Part shown: positions 21,604 to 33,804 of the stretch, piece after piece
Numbering within the stretch: the first letter of the stretch is position 1
How the letters are laid out: every line of letters begins with the position of its first letter
DNA from: Aradus depressus
Lineage: Eukaryota > Arthropoda > Insecta > Hemiptera > Aradidae
NCBI GenBank assembly: GCA_963662175.1
Contig: OY759219.1
Coordinates: forward strand, 23,540,908-23,604,907
Length of the DNA: 64,000 nt
Reading direction: 5' to 3'
The notes under the pieces: model-generated
Told to the model about the DNA's origin: nothing
Database searches by the model: none
Seen by the model: the letters and a program-made list of their open reading frames with translations, nothing else
Translations under genes and position numbers: made by a program

Positions 21604-21946
21604 GAGGGCGCCGGTAGCTCAGTGGTATGCGTGCTTGTCTTCTGAGCTCAAAATCATGGGTTCGAAACCCGACCAAGGCCCTTAGTTTATTTTATCTGGG
21701 AGGTAAAATAAACTTAAGCACGCCGTCCTTCGGATGGGACGTTGAGCGATGGTCCCGAATCTGTACGATGTCAGGTATTCGTTAAAGACCCCTACCCTAG
21801 GTGAATAAAAATTTAGGGTCGGCAAAATTTAGAAATCCAATAGTAGAGTCGGGCTCATGTCCACCCGAGTGACGAAAGAGGGCTCTGGTAGTAGGCGATA
21901 TGACCTCGTAGTTAAAGCCCGGGCATGAGTCATAAAACTTAACCTA
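21604..21946 (+). mobile_element. tRNA-derived SINE, full length, with 14-bp TSD
   Basis: Complete copy with intact box A and box B, full body and tail. The 14-bp duplication acctactgcttaga lies at 21590-21603 and 21947-21960. Confidence 0.93.
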
Positions 21947-21959
21947 ACCTACTGCTTAG

Positions 21960-22440
21960 AAGCTAAATAAACTTTATTATTCTGGGACCGAGGTCCCCTG
22001 AGAATAAATACATACAGAGTAAAGAACAGGAAACAATAAAATATAGTAGGAACTCTGCCCAAAAAATAAAAATTAAAGTTTGTATCAAAAACTGACATAA
22101 ACATTTTTAGTTTGTTATAATTTTTTTATTGTATGTATTGACTTCAAAAAGTGGGGAAGCATTAAAAAAAATAATTCCTTTATAAGTTATACTTTTTGAG
22201 AAGAAATGAAATGATCGAATCATATAAAAAATGTATTATGACTTGTTTTGTACATACACACTTAAGTAAAGCACAATTTTCGTTTATCCTCCGAAAATCG
22301 TGAAAGAACTTCCTCTTTGAAGTGTCCTCGATCGTATTCCAGCAACTTTTTGTGCACGTTTTTAGTTTATTTAATTTTCATCTTAGTTTTTGCTCTGCCC
22401 AGGGGGGGGGGGGGTACGTACCCACCCCCTGGCTACGCCT
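21960..22440. repeat. dispersed repeats of unknown class
   Basis: Contains ggaactctgcccaaaaaata (also near 25350 and 44920) and a stretch of about 240 bp from 22115 with ttatcctccgaaaatcgtga, repeated near 45090 and 58260-58430. It ends with a G run and ggctacgcctctg, whose reverse complement resembles the transposon-end-like caggggcgtagccagg at 57878. No coding capacity. Confidence 0.45.
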
Positions 22441-23178
22441 CTGATGACTAGTATTGTTGAGAGGGAAAATATTTTTAATATATTTGTGTCAGACTCTAAT
22501 AATGTCAATTCATATATCTATTTTATAAGATATCTTAATAAATACATTCTTATGACTTATCCTATATAATGGTTTAACGGAAATAAAATATTATTATAAT
22601 AGTATAAATCTTCAAAAAAGGAATATTTACATCATAATATCACTTTGTTAAATAGTCTGGATAATTAGAGATTTTACAGCGCTAAATCATGAACAACCAG
22701 CCCATGAACTACCAGTTGGCTTGATAGCTGGCGACACTAGAGAACATACAGACAGGTATTTCTAAACGTTATTTATCACCGGTTTGCTTCCGAAAACGGA
22801 ACGATAGCATATCTTACATAACGTTGTAGAAGCCATCAGGTATATATAGAATATGTAATCAACTATAAATTTTATCTAACCTTTTAGACCCCATTTTGAA
22901 AACTAGACAGATTTGTAAAGATATCTTAACTATAAATGATAATAACATATTTATCATACCTAAATGATTAAATAATTATACCTACACTATTTATATGTAT
23001 ATGTTTATTTAATAATAAGAAGTTTCGCTATAATGGACGGAAACGTAGCATTAATTTTATTTTGAAAGTAAACAGGTTACTCAACCAGAGTCACTTTAAA
23101 CATGTTAAGTAATTTTAAATCATTTTCATAGGAGAATGAATATTAAATATCTGCTATGTTGGGAGGGCTGGTGGGTAC
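22441..23178. other. AT-rich interval, no gene seen
   Basis: No recognisable feature apart from A/T-rich sequence. Confidence 0.45.
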
Positions 23179-23185
23179 ACCTAAG

Positions 23186-24132
23186 GATGATAGTCGATAG
23201 TTGGCAACTATCGATAGTCCGATACTATCTGTGGAAAACTATCGATTGTATCGAGAATTCAGTAAGTTGACGCTTTTCATGCAAAATACTTTCCAATTCA
23301 AATATTTTATTATAATAATATAATTTTTTATTTTTTCATGTACATCTACCTAATTTAAATTATTCTATGTTATGGAGGATGAAAGGGGAATAAAAATATC
23401 AATCGAATAAGTAATTGTTCTTTCAAATGAAAATAACATTTTCTATCGAAAATAATCGCATTAAGTATAACACTTGGCAAGAATATTAACACATTAATTA
23501 AAGTTCAAAAACACTTATTGTAGATAATCAAAAAACAATCAAGTAGGTACCAATGGCATTAGATTTTATAGATTACAGATTATATTCAACTATTTTTATT
23601 TCAATCAATAACTTTCAAAAAACAATATCAAAAAATTAATTACCAATTGACGAAAAATACTTATGTAAAACTTTATGGAACAGTAGGCTGTGATGCAGCT
23701 TCTGCAGTGGGTGGTTTGGTCTTGGGTGCCGGTTTATGTTTCTTAGTGGCGTCTTAAGAGGTGATTCTTTAAATTGGATGTGTTGGAACTAGTTTTGTAT
23801 AAAACTTTGCACAAAGTACATTTAGCACTTTTCCCATCATCCTGTTTGATAAAAAAACTTCCACAGGTCCGATTTTGGAGGCGTACTGAAATGAACACGC
23901 TACGCTTCACATCTCCAAGTTCCAACTCGAACTGAGAAATAGAGTTAAATAGAAAGGAAATTGGAAAGAATAAAAATAATAAGGGGAAGGCGTTTCTTGT
24001 AAGAAGGTCCGTCATAGAATCATAATAGACGTATCTTTCTGCTTTAGCCCTCTATACTAGAAATTGGTTTTGTATTCACAAGTGGATAGTCCTATCGATA
24101 GTCATGAACTATCGACTATCGCCCATCCCTAG
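23186..24132 (-). mobile_element. non-autonomous hAT element with BED-finger remnant
   Basis: Ends share gatagtcgatagtt in inverted orientation; the right end reads tagggatgggcgatagtcg on the minus strand, a hAT-like terminus. Flanked by acctaag at 23179-23185 and 24133... (24133-24139), consistent with a hAT 8-bp duplication with one mismatch. The related flank at 17800-17880 has the empty site. The interior keeps one zinc finger and is otherwise AT-rich. Confidence 0.78.
23743..24015 (-). pseudogene. BED-type zinc finger, N-terminal hAT transposase remnant
   Basis: The C-terminal 40 residues of a 90-codon frame read KCTLCKVLYKT, then SSNTSNLKNHLLRRH: the C-X2-C and H-X4-H spacing of a BED DNA-binding finger, which hAT transposases use to bind their own ends. 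The first 50 residues are not recognisable. A stop follows the finger, so the RNase H-like catalytic domain is absent. Confidence 0.75.
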
Positions 24133-24183
24133 ACCTAAGCATCCAATACGCTTATCCCTTCTCTGTTAGCTCTAATGTGGGAG

Positions 24184-24366
24184 TCCTAAATCTTTAACAA
24201 GTACTTGACATCGCACAGGCTCGGGACCATCGCTTAACCTCCCCCAAAAAACGGGGTCTTCAAGGTTTTTAACTCACAGGTAGAAACTCTAAGAGCCTCA
24301 GCCGGGTTTCGAACCCGCCATCATGAGCTCAGTAGGCTAGCACGCTATCTCTAAGCTATCGGCACC
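24184..24366 (-). mobile_element. tRNA-derived SINE, diverged
   Basis: Minus strand reads head (gagggtgccgatagcttagag), box B gcgggttcgaaacccgg, gaggctcttag and a diverged core with an insertion in the ccttcgg region. The tail is truncated. Confidence 0.78.
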
Positions 24367-24370
24367 CTCA

Positions 24371-25982
24371 TGAAGACATACGAATGAAATTTAACGAATT
24401 GAATATACCTTAATGGGCAGGAAGTGACGACGTCAAAGGTGCGTTTGATTGAAACAACAAGAGAAAAATTCTTCAAATGTGACGTTTATATGGCAATTAT
24501 GGAAGGATTTAAATGGGAAATAATTCTAAAAGCTAACGGATGAGGGTCAATGGCATAAAATACAACTATGAGTTCTGCCTACACACTTGGGCATTACTTG
24601 CGATGTAAGTGTTATAAAGGTAAACAAGTCTTCGGTGAATCTTCGTCAAACTACTTACCCCTCACGAATTAATCAAGTTTCAACTCTCCCTCTAAAACCA
24701 ATAGCTAAAATCATTGGTTGACTTAGAAATGGTCTTCTGTATCCAAATACTATATTTTCTCTAGATACATTAACATCTGCAGTTATTAATATTTTTGAGT
24801 TAAGCCCCCTCCCCTAACCCTCCCCCTTCCTTTGGTCAATTTGGCTGAAAATCAATTGTTATCCTTATAGAAATTCGGAAACACATACTGAATGTCGTGT
24901 CGATACATTTATTATATCTACAGTTATTGAAGTTTTTGAGTTAATCCCTTTCCCTAATCAGAGGATCAGAAAATATAAAATTCCTGTAAAAACTTAACAT
25001 CGATTTTCTGAAAAACTATTAAGAAGAGTAAAATTAAATAATAAAAACTGAATAAATAAATAATTAAAAATATATGAGTATAAAAAAAAGTTAATACAGA
25101 GATACATTTATATTAAGTAGACACATTTTTCAATTTAATAAAAATTAAGATAACTCTCGCGAAATATAGAAAAGAAAAAGATAACAATGTAACTATAACA
25201 GCATATAAAAAAAATTTATATATATATATATGTGTATATTAATCAATTATAAATGAATAAATAAAAAATATATAAATGAATAAATAAAAAATATATAAAT
25301 GAATAAATAAAACAATAACGTACATTCGACTGACCTCTAAGATGTGGAGGAACTCTGCCCAAAAAATATAAAAGAAAGCTTTGATTCAAATAATGTTTTT
25401 GGATATGAAACACGTTATGAGGTGGTGGACTCAATTCAAAAACCCTACTAATGTAATGAATTTATCGAACCAAAATTTAGTGTGAGGATTTAGCGCAAAC
25501 GGTCGACTGGTTTTGGAGGAAGAGCGACAAGTTAAATTATTTCTGGGGAAGTACATTGTCCGTGATTCAACGACAACGTTTTTATAATTAATTTTAGCCA
25601 AGAAGCACAACCCTCAACTTGAAGTGATACCCTGGTTGAGGAGCAGCACTAGAGATGGGCTAAGGTGACATCTCAAGGATGGTACGACCTGAGCACGACG
25701 ATGGCACTCGACAAACATCCGTTCTTCCTAATTTTCGTGATCCGAAAGCGTGCACACGTTTCCGTGGCTGGCCCGTTTCCAGTCAGTTTCACAATACACA
25801 AGTTATGCTAAATAGCCACCGACACAGGTCAGGGCGTTAAAAAACACATCCGTATATGGAAGGACAGGACAGAGACCCCATAACATAACTTGTGTCGCAA
25901 TCCAAGGAGCCGGACCTAGAGGGGATATTCGGCTTTCACGTCCAGTCCACGATTTGGACTAAATATTCGCCAATTGAGTAAT
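24371..25982. other. mostly unassigned; family A copy; GC-balanced block
   Basis: 24770-24980 is family A. 25200-25310 is A/T-rich with short tandem atgaataaataaaaaatata units. 25640-25980 is a GC-balanced stretch (for example gtggctggcccgtttccagt) without a frame of 60 codons or a recognised motif. Confidence 0.45.
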
Positions 25983-26141
25983 AACAAAATTGAGGGTTCA
26001 TCTTGACCACGTCACTCATACTAGAGCAACACCTCAACAAAATTGAGGGTTCATCTTGACCACGTCACTCATACTAGAGCAACACCTCAACAAAATTGAG
26101 GGTTCATCTTGACCACGTCACTCACACTAGAGCAACACCTC
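25983..26141. repeat. 53-bp tandem repeat, 3 units
   Basis: Units start aacaaaattgagggttcatc at 25983, 26036 and 26089. The first two are identical and the third has one change before drifting into the minisatellite. Confidence 0.9.
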
Positions 26142-26149
26142 AACAAAAT

Positions 26150-27111
26150 GTAAGCCACACCTAGTAAATACTTAGCATCGCTGGACGTCATAGTCAGTGC
26201 GTACTTAAGAACGTTTGTGACCACAGCTAGTATGTGGCTTGCAACGCTGAGCACCACAGCTAGTAGTAAGTGCTTTGCAACAGCGAACTTCACAGCTAGT
26301 ACATAGTTAGGAACGCTGGGCACTACAGCTAGTAAATGCCTTGCAACAACGGACCCCACAGCTAGTACGTAGTTAGGAACGCTGGTCACCACAGCTAGTA
26401 TGTGCCTCGCAACAGCGGACCCCACAGCTAGTACGAAGTTAGGAACGCTGGGCATCACAGCTATTGCCTTGCAACAGCGGACCCCACAGCTAGTACGTAG
26501 TTAAATACGCTGGGCATTACAGTTAGTAAGTGCTTTGCAACAGCGAACTTCACAGCTAGTACATAGTTAGGAACGCTGGGCACTACAGCTAGTAAATGCC
26601 TTGCAACAACGGACCCCACAGCTAGTACGATATTAGGAACCCTGGGCATCACAGCTAGTATGCTTTTGCAACGACGGACCCCACAGTTAGTACGTTTTTA
26701 GGAACGCTGGGCCCTACAGGTAGTAGGTGCCTTGCAACTGCGGACCCCACAGATAGTATGTAGTTAGAACCACAGGGCATCACAGCTAGTATGAGTTTTG
26801 CAACGGTGGACCCCACAACTAGTACCTACGTAGTTAAATACGCTGGGCCACACTGCTAGCGCCTTGCAACAGCAGACCCCACAGCTAGTACCTAATTAGG
26901 AACGCTGGGCATCACAGCTAGTAAATGTCTTGTAGGTGCCTTGCAACAGCGAACCCCACAGCCAGTACATAGTTAGGAACGCTGGGGCTGAGCACTACAG
27001 CTAGTAAGTGCCTTGCAACAGCGGACCCCACAGCTAGTATGATATTAGGAACGCTGGACATCACAGCTAGTAAATGTCTTGCAACAGTGAACCCCACAGC
27101 GAATATATAGT
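26150..27111. repeat. 33/66-bp minisatellite, array 1
   Basis: Diverged units built from two 33-bp halves that both begin ctagta. One half carries gtgccttgcaacagcggac and the other gttaggaacgctgggca. Minus-strand frames (up to 123 codons) are open because the period is a multiple of three; they read as VPNYVLAVGSAVARHLLAV-type repeats and are not taken as genes. Confidence 0.88.
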
Positions 27112-28540
27112 TACTACTACTACTACATGTGAAATTCATGACAATCCGATTCATGACAATACGATCAACCGTTAATGAGCTAGCTCTATATTTATACCCC
27201 CCCCCTCAACCCCGCCACCCGTTCAAAACTTCGGGACGCCACACACCTTATTTTTCTATTTGGCCTTCAGGAATAATATATGCGAAATTTCGTGACAATA
27301 CGACCAACCGTTAATGAGCTAACTCTATATGTATATTTAGCCCCCCCCCACAACCCTCCTTCCTGTTCAAAATTTTGGGCCGTCACACACCTAATATTTC
27401 TATTTGACCTTTAGGAATATTACATGTGAAATTTCATGACGATTCGCCCATTAGTTAATGAGTTAGCTCTATATTTATACTTAGGCCCCCCCACTACCCC
27501 CCCTCCCGTAAAAACTTTTGAGCCGTCACACCGCCTATATTTTTATTTGGTCTTCAGGAATACTACATGTGAAACTTCGTGACAATCCGACCAACTGTTA
27601 AAGAGTTAGCTCTATATTTATACTTAGGCCCCCCCACAACCCCCCTCCCGTTCTAAACTTTGGGACGCCACACACCTTTTTTTGCTATTTGGCTTTTAAA
27701 AATACTACATGAGAAATTTCATGACGATTCGCCCATTAGTTAATGAGTTAGCTCTATATTTATACTTAGGCCCCCCCACATCCCCCCCTCCCGTTCAAAA
27801 CTTTGGGACGCCACACACCTTATTTTTCTATTTGGCCTTCAGGAATACTCCATGTGAAATTTCGTGACAATCCGACAACCGTTAAAGAATTAGCTCTATA
27901 TTTATACTTAGGCCCCCCTTACAACCCCCCCTCCCGTTCAAAACTTTGGGACGCCACACACCTTTTTTTGCTATTTGGCTTTTAAAAATACTACATGTGA
28001 AATTTCATGACGATTCGCTCATTAGTTAATGAGTTAGCTCTATATTTATACTTAGGCCCCCCCACAACCCCCCCTCCCGATCAAAACTTTGGGACGCCAC
28101 ACACCTTTTTTTCCTATTTGGCTTTTAAAAATACTACATGTGAAATTTCATGACAATTCGACCATTAGTTAATGTGTTAGCACTATTTATATACTTAGGC
28201 CCCCCTTACAACCCCCCCTCCCGATCAAAACTTTGGGACGCCACACACCTTTTTTTCCTATTTGGCTTTTAAAAATACTACATGTGAAATTTCATGACGA
28301 TTCGCCCACTAGTTAATGAGTTAGCTGTATATTTATACTTAGGCCCCCCCACAACCCCCCCTCCCGTTCAAAACTTTGTGACGCCACACACCTTTTTTTC
28401 CTGTTTGGCTTTTAAAAAGACTACGTGTGAAATTTCATGACAATTTGACCATTAGTTAATGAGTTAGCACTATTTATATACTTAGGCCCCCCTTACAACC
28501 CTCCTTACCGTTCAAAATTCTGGGACGCCACATAGCCTAT
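27112..28540. repeat. C-rich tandem repeat of about 142 bp, array 1, about 10 units
   Basis: Each unit has tactacatgtgaaatttcat, ttaatgagttagctctat, cttaggcccccccacaaccc and gggacgccacacacctt. The minus strand carries matching G runs that could form quadruplexes. The array starts immediately after minisatellite array 1. Confidence 0.9.
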
Positions 28541-28590
28541 TATTCAATCGGGCTCAAAAGAATGCCCCGTTTCAGCTTTATTTATATAGA
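28541..28590. mobile_element. composite-repeat tail, deleted copy
   Basis: Keeps ttcaatcgggctcaaaagaa and ccgtttcagctttatttata but lacks the central part present at 35098-35224 and 40145-40272. Confidence 0.7.
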
Positions 28591-28711
28591 TTATATCACA
28601 ATGTACACAAGTTTTAATTTGTGTTCATATCTATACATACATCTTTTTTTTTTTGGCATTTTTCTTCCATAGTGGATCGGTGTCACCATATTTAAAGTCA
28701 GTCTGAACGTT

Positions 28712-28743
28712 GTGCTGACGTTGGCATAATCCGAAACCAGCAC
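28712..28743 (+). ncRNA. decayed hammerhead-like motif
   Basis: Keeps GTG/CAC stem I, CTGACG, a short stem II and CCGAAACC, matching the unit at 60327-60360, but the last core A is T and stem II is disturbed. Probably inactive. It abuts the start of the satellite array. Confidence 0.45.
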
Positions 28744-28758
28744 ACTCTATGGCTCTGT

Positions 28759-31700
28759 CAGTTAACAAATATTAAATCTATAAACCGTTAAAAAGCAAGA
28801 AATTTGAAGAATGGAGTCTACCGAGCTCAGGATCGCCACTTAGAAATCTAGCTGAGGCACTTAGGTCAGATGTTTTAATCGGGAAGTGAAAAATAACTTT
28901 GAGCACTTCGTCCTTCGGATGGGACATTAAGCGATGATCCAGGGCTTTTTCGAATGTGAGGTACTCGATAATGAGACGTATGTTATGTAAATAAACCTGG
29001 GTAGGTCAATTTCCACTTAGGTTGAAAGCCTTGAGCACGTCGTCCTTCGAATGGGACTTTCCGGATATATCTGAATCTGTAGTATCAGTTTTAACAATTA
29101 TTAAGCCTATAAACCGTTAAATAGCGCGAATTTTTTGAAAAACGTTTTCATTTTGATTTTTGTGTGGGGTTCAGATAATCCGGTCGTTCTCTATCAGTTT
29201 TAACAAATATTTAATCTATAAACCGTTAAAAAGCGAGAAATTTGAAGAATGGAGACTACCGAGCTCAGGATCGCCACTTAGAAATCTAGCTGAGGCACTT
29301 AGGTCAGATGTTTTAATCGGGAAGTGAAAAATAACTATGAGCACGTCGTCCTTCGGATGGGACTTTAAGCGATGTTCCAGGACTTTTTCGAATGTGAGGT
29401 ACTCGATAATGAGACGTATGTTATGTAAATAAACCTGGGTAGGTGAAATTTCACTTAGGTTGAAAATAGCCTTGAGCACGTCGTCCTTCGGATAGGACTT
29501 TCCGGATAAATCTGAATCTGTCGTATCAGTTTTAACAATTATTAAGCCTATAAACCGTTAAATAGCGCAAATTTTTTGAAAAACATTTTAATTTTGATTT
29601 TTGTGTAGGATTCGGATAATCCGGTCGTTCTCTATCAGTTTTAACAAATATTAAATCTATAAACCGTTAAAAAGCGAGAAATTTCAAGAATGGAGTCTAC
29701 CGAGCTCAGGATCGCCACTTAGAAATCTAGTTGAGGCACTTAGGTCAGATGTTTCAATCGGGAAGTTAAAAAACACTTTGAGCACGTCGTCCTTCGGATG
29801 GGACTTTAAGCGATGATCCAGGGCTTTTTCGAATGTGAGGTACTCGATAATGAGACGTATGTTATGTAAATAAACCTGGGTAGGTCAATTTCTACTTAGG
29901 TTGAAAGCCTTGAGCACGTCGTCCTTCGGATGGGACTTTCCGGATAAATCTGAATCTGTCGTATCAGTTTTAACAATTATTAAGCCTATAAACCGTTAAA
30001 TAGCGCAAATTTTTCGAAAAACATTTTAATTTTGATTTTTGTGTAGGATTCAGATAATCCGGTCGTTCTCTATCAGTTTTAACAAACATTTAATCTATAA
30101 ACCGTTAAAAAGCGAGAAATTTGAAGAATGGAGTCTACCGAGCTCAGGATCGCCACTTAGAAATCTAGCTGAGGCACTTAGGTCAGATGTTTTAATCGGG
30201 AAGTGAAAAATAACTATGAGCACGTCGTCCTTCGGATGGGACTTTAAGCGATGTTCCAGGACTTTTTCGAATGTGAGGTACTCGATAATGAGACGTATGT
30301 TATGTAAATAAACCTGGGTAGGTGAAATTTCACTTAGGTTGAAAATAGCCTTGAGCACGTCGTCCTTCGGATGGGACTTTCCGGATAAATCTGAATCTGT
30401 CGTATCAGTTTTAACAATTATTAAGCCTATAAACCGTTAAATAGCGCAAATTTTTTGAAAAACATTTTTATTTTGATTTTTGTGTAGGATTCAGATAATC
30501 CGGTCGTTCTCTATCAGTTTTAACAAATATTAAATCTATAAACCGTTAAAAAGCGAGAAATTTCAAGAATGGAGTCTACCGAGCTCAGGATCGCCACTTA
30601 GAAATCTAGTTGAGGCACTTAGGTCAGATGTTTCAATCGGGAAGTTAAAAAACACTTTGAGCACGTCGTCCTTCGGATGGGACTTTAAGCGATGATCCAG
30701 GGCTTTTTCGAATGTGAGGTACTCGATAATGAGACGTATGTTATGTAAATAAACCTGGGTAGGTCAATTTCTACTTAGGTTGAAAGCCTTGAGCACGTCG
30801 TCCTTCGGATGGGACTTTCCGGATAAATCTGAATCTGTCGTATCAGTTTTAACAATTATTAAGCCTATAAACCGTTAAATAGCGCAAATTTTTTGAAAAA
30901 CATTTTTATTTTGATTTTTGTGTAGGATTCAGATAATCCGGTCGTTCTCTATCAGTTTTAACAAATATTTAATCTATAAACCGTTAAAAAGCGAGAAATT
31001 TGAAGAATGGAGTCTACCGAGCTCAGGATCGCCACTTAGAAATCTAGCTGAGGCACTTAGGTCAGATGTTTTAATCGGGAAGTGAAAAATAACTATGAGC
31101 ACGTCGTCCTTCGGATGGGACTTTAAGCGATGTTCCAGGACTTTTTCGAATGTGAGGTACTCGATAATGAGACGTATGTTATGTAAATAAACCTGGGTAG
31201 GTGAAATTTCACTTAGGTTGAAAATAGCCTTGAGCACGTCGTCCTTCGGATGGGACTTTCCGGATAAATCTGAATCTGTCGTATCAGTTTTAACAATTAT
31301 TAAGCCTATAAACCGTTAAATAGCGCAAATTTTTTGAAAAACATTTTTATTTTGATTTTTGTGTAGGATTCAGATAATCCGGTCGTTCTCTATCAGTTTT
31401 AACAAATATTAAATCTATAAACCGTTAAAAAGCGAGAAATTTCAAGAATGGAGTCTACCGAGCTCAGGATCGCCACTTAGAAATCTAGTTGAGGCACTTA
31501 GGTCAGATGTTTCAATCGGGAAGTTAAAAAACACTTTGAGCACGTCGTCCTTCGGATGGGACTTTAAGCGATGATCCAGGGCTTTTTCGAATGTGAGGTA
31601 CTCGATAATGAGACGTATGTTATGTAAATAAACCTGGGTAGGTCAATTTCTACTTAGGTTGAAAGCCTTGAGCACGTCGTCCTTCGGATGGGACTTTCCG

Positions 31701-32738
31701 GATAAATCTGAATCTGTCGTATCAGTTTTAACAATTATTAAGCCTATAAACCGTTAAATAGCGCAAATTTTTTGAAAAACATTTTTATTTTGATTTTTGT
31801 GTAGGATTCAGATAATCCGGTCGTTCTCTATCAGTTTTAACAAATATTTAATCTATAAACCGTTAAAAAGCGAGAAATTTGAAGAATGGAGTCTACCGAG
31901 CTCAGGATCGCCACTTAGAAATCTAGCTGAGGCACTTAGGTCAGATGTTTTAATCGGGAAGTGAAAAATAACTATGAGCACGTCGTCCTTCGGATGGGAC
32001 TTTAAGCGATGTTCCAGGACTTTTTCGAATGTGAGGTACTCGATAATGAGACGTATGTTATGTAAATAAACCTGGGTAGGTGAAATTTCACTTAGGTTGA
32101 AAATAGCCTTGAGCACGTCGTCCTTCGGATGGGACTTTCCGGATAAATCTGCATCTGTCGTATCAGTTTTAACAATTATTAAGCCTATAAACCGTTAAAT
32201 AGCGCAAATTTTTTGAAAAACATTTTTATTTTGATTTTTGTGTAGGATTCAGATAATCCGGTCGTTCTCTATCAGTTTTAACAAATATTAAATCTATAAA
32301 CCGTTAAAAAGCGAGAAATTTCAAGAATGGAGTCTACCGAGCTCAGGATCGCCACTTAGAAATCTAGCTGAGGCACTTAGGTCAGATGTTTCAATCGGGA
32401 AGTTAAAAAACACTTTGAGCACGTCGTCCTTCGGATGGGACTTTAAGCGATGATCCAGGGCTTTTTCGAATGTGAGGTATTCGATAATGAGACGTATGTT
32501 ATGTAAATAAACCTGGTTAGGTGAAATTTCACTTAGGTTGAAAATAGCCTTGAGCACGTCGTCCGTCGGATGGGACTTTCCGGATATATCTGATTCTGTC
32601 GTATCAGTTTTAACAATTATTAAGCCTATAAACCGTTAAATAGCGTGAATTTTTTGAAAAACATTTTCATTTTGATTTTTGTGTAGGATTCAGATAATCC
32701 GGTCGTTCTCTATCAGTTTTAACAAATATTAAATCTAT
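28759..32738. repeat. SINE-derived satellite, alternating 441/438-bp monomers
   Basis: Nine monomers start at 28759, 29194, 29635, 30073, 30514, 30952, 31393, 31831 and 32272. From 29194 type A (441 bp) and type B (438 bp) alternate strictly, so the 879-bp dimer is the homogenised unit, with near identity between dimers. The last monomer mixes B-type and A-type markers. Each monomer contains gagctcaggatcg, gaggcacttaggtc and cgtccttcggatgggac, in the order found in the tRNA-SINE. The repeated 87-codon minus frames follow from repetition and are not genes. Confidence 0.95.
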
Positions 32739-32740
32739 AG

Positions 32741-32880
32741 CAGTTATACCCAGCGTTGCCCGGGGAACTTTGATTTTTCTCCCAATATCTTCAATAACGC
32801 TATTCAGTTCCTCGACAGTACATTCATGATGTTATAATTTTCAATTATTCATACGGAATAAGGCTTATAGTCCTTCAGCT
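32741..32880. mobile_element. composite-repeat head, copy 2
   Basis: Begins gcagttatacccagcgttgc and has a short hairpin-forming ccagcgttgcccgggg. It matches 35225-35385 closely through cttatagtccttcagctgtt. It interrupts a satellite monomer right after aaatctata. Confidence 0.75.
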
Positions 32881-33804
32881 GTTCTAACGCTAGTAAGTTT
32901 TTAGGACCCCTGGGCACCACAGCTTGTATGCGCCTTTCAACGGCGGAAGCCACACCTAGTGAATACTTAGCATCGCTGGACGTCCTAGTCAGTGCGTACT
33001 TAAGAACGTTTGTGACCACAGCTAGTATGTGGCTTGCAACGCTAAGCACCACAACTAGTACGTAGTTGGGAATGCTGGGCATCATAGCTAGTATGTGCCT
33101 TCCGACGGCGGACCCAACAGCTAGTACGTAGTTAGGAACGCTTGTCACCACAGCTAGTATGTGCCTCGCAACAGCGGACCCCACAGCTAGTATGAAGTTA
33201 GGAACGCTGGGCATCACAGCTATTAAGTGCCTTGCAACCGCGGACCCCACAGCTAGTATGTAGTTAAATACGCTGGGCATTACAGTTAGTAAGTGCTTTG
33301 CAACAGCGAACTTCACAGCTAGTACATAGTTAGGACCGCTGGGCACTACAGCTAGTAAATGCCTTGCAACAACGGACCCCACAGCTAGTACGTTTTTAGG
33401 AACGCTGGGCCCTACAGGTAGTAGGTGCCTTGCAACTGCGAACCCCACAGATAGTATGTAGTTAGAACCACAGGGCATCACAGCTAGTATGAGTTTTGCA
33501 ACGGCGGACCCCACAGCTAGTACCTACGAGTGAAATACGCTGGGCCACACTGGTAGCGCCTTGCAACAGCAGACCCCACAGCTAGTACGTAATTAGAAAC
33601 GCTGGGCATTACAGCTAGTAAATGTCTTATAGGTGCCTTGCAACAGCGAACCCCACAGCCAGTACATAGTTAGGAACGCTGGGGCTGAGCACTACAGCTA
33701 GTAAGTACCTTGCAACAGCGGACCCCACAGCTAGTACGATTTTAGGAACGCTGGACATCACAGCTAGTAAATGTCTTGCAACAGTGAACCCCACAGCGAA
33801 TACA
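32881..33804. repeat. 33/66-bp minisatellite, array 2
   Basis: Same unit as array 1. Minus-strand frame of 221 codons (33514-32849) is a by-product of the period. Ends at the conserved junction gaaccccacagcgaatacat. Confidence 0.9.

Noticed and set aside
29216..32557. Five near-identical 87-codon minus frames as a gene family
   Set aside because: They recur once per satellite dimer and overlap SINE-derived sequence.
32849..33514. 221-codon repetitive frame as a membrane or antifreeze-like protein
   Set aside because: Same minisatellite as above, with no start context or non-repeat domain.
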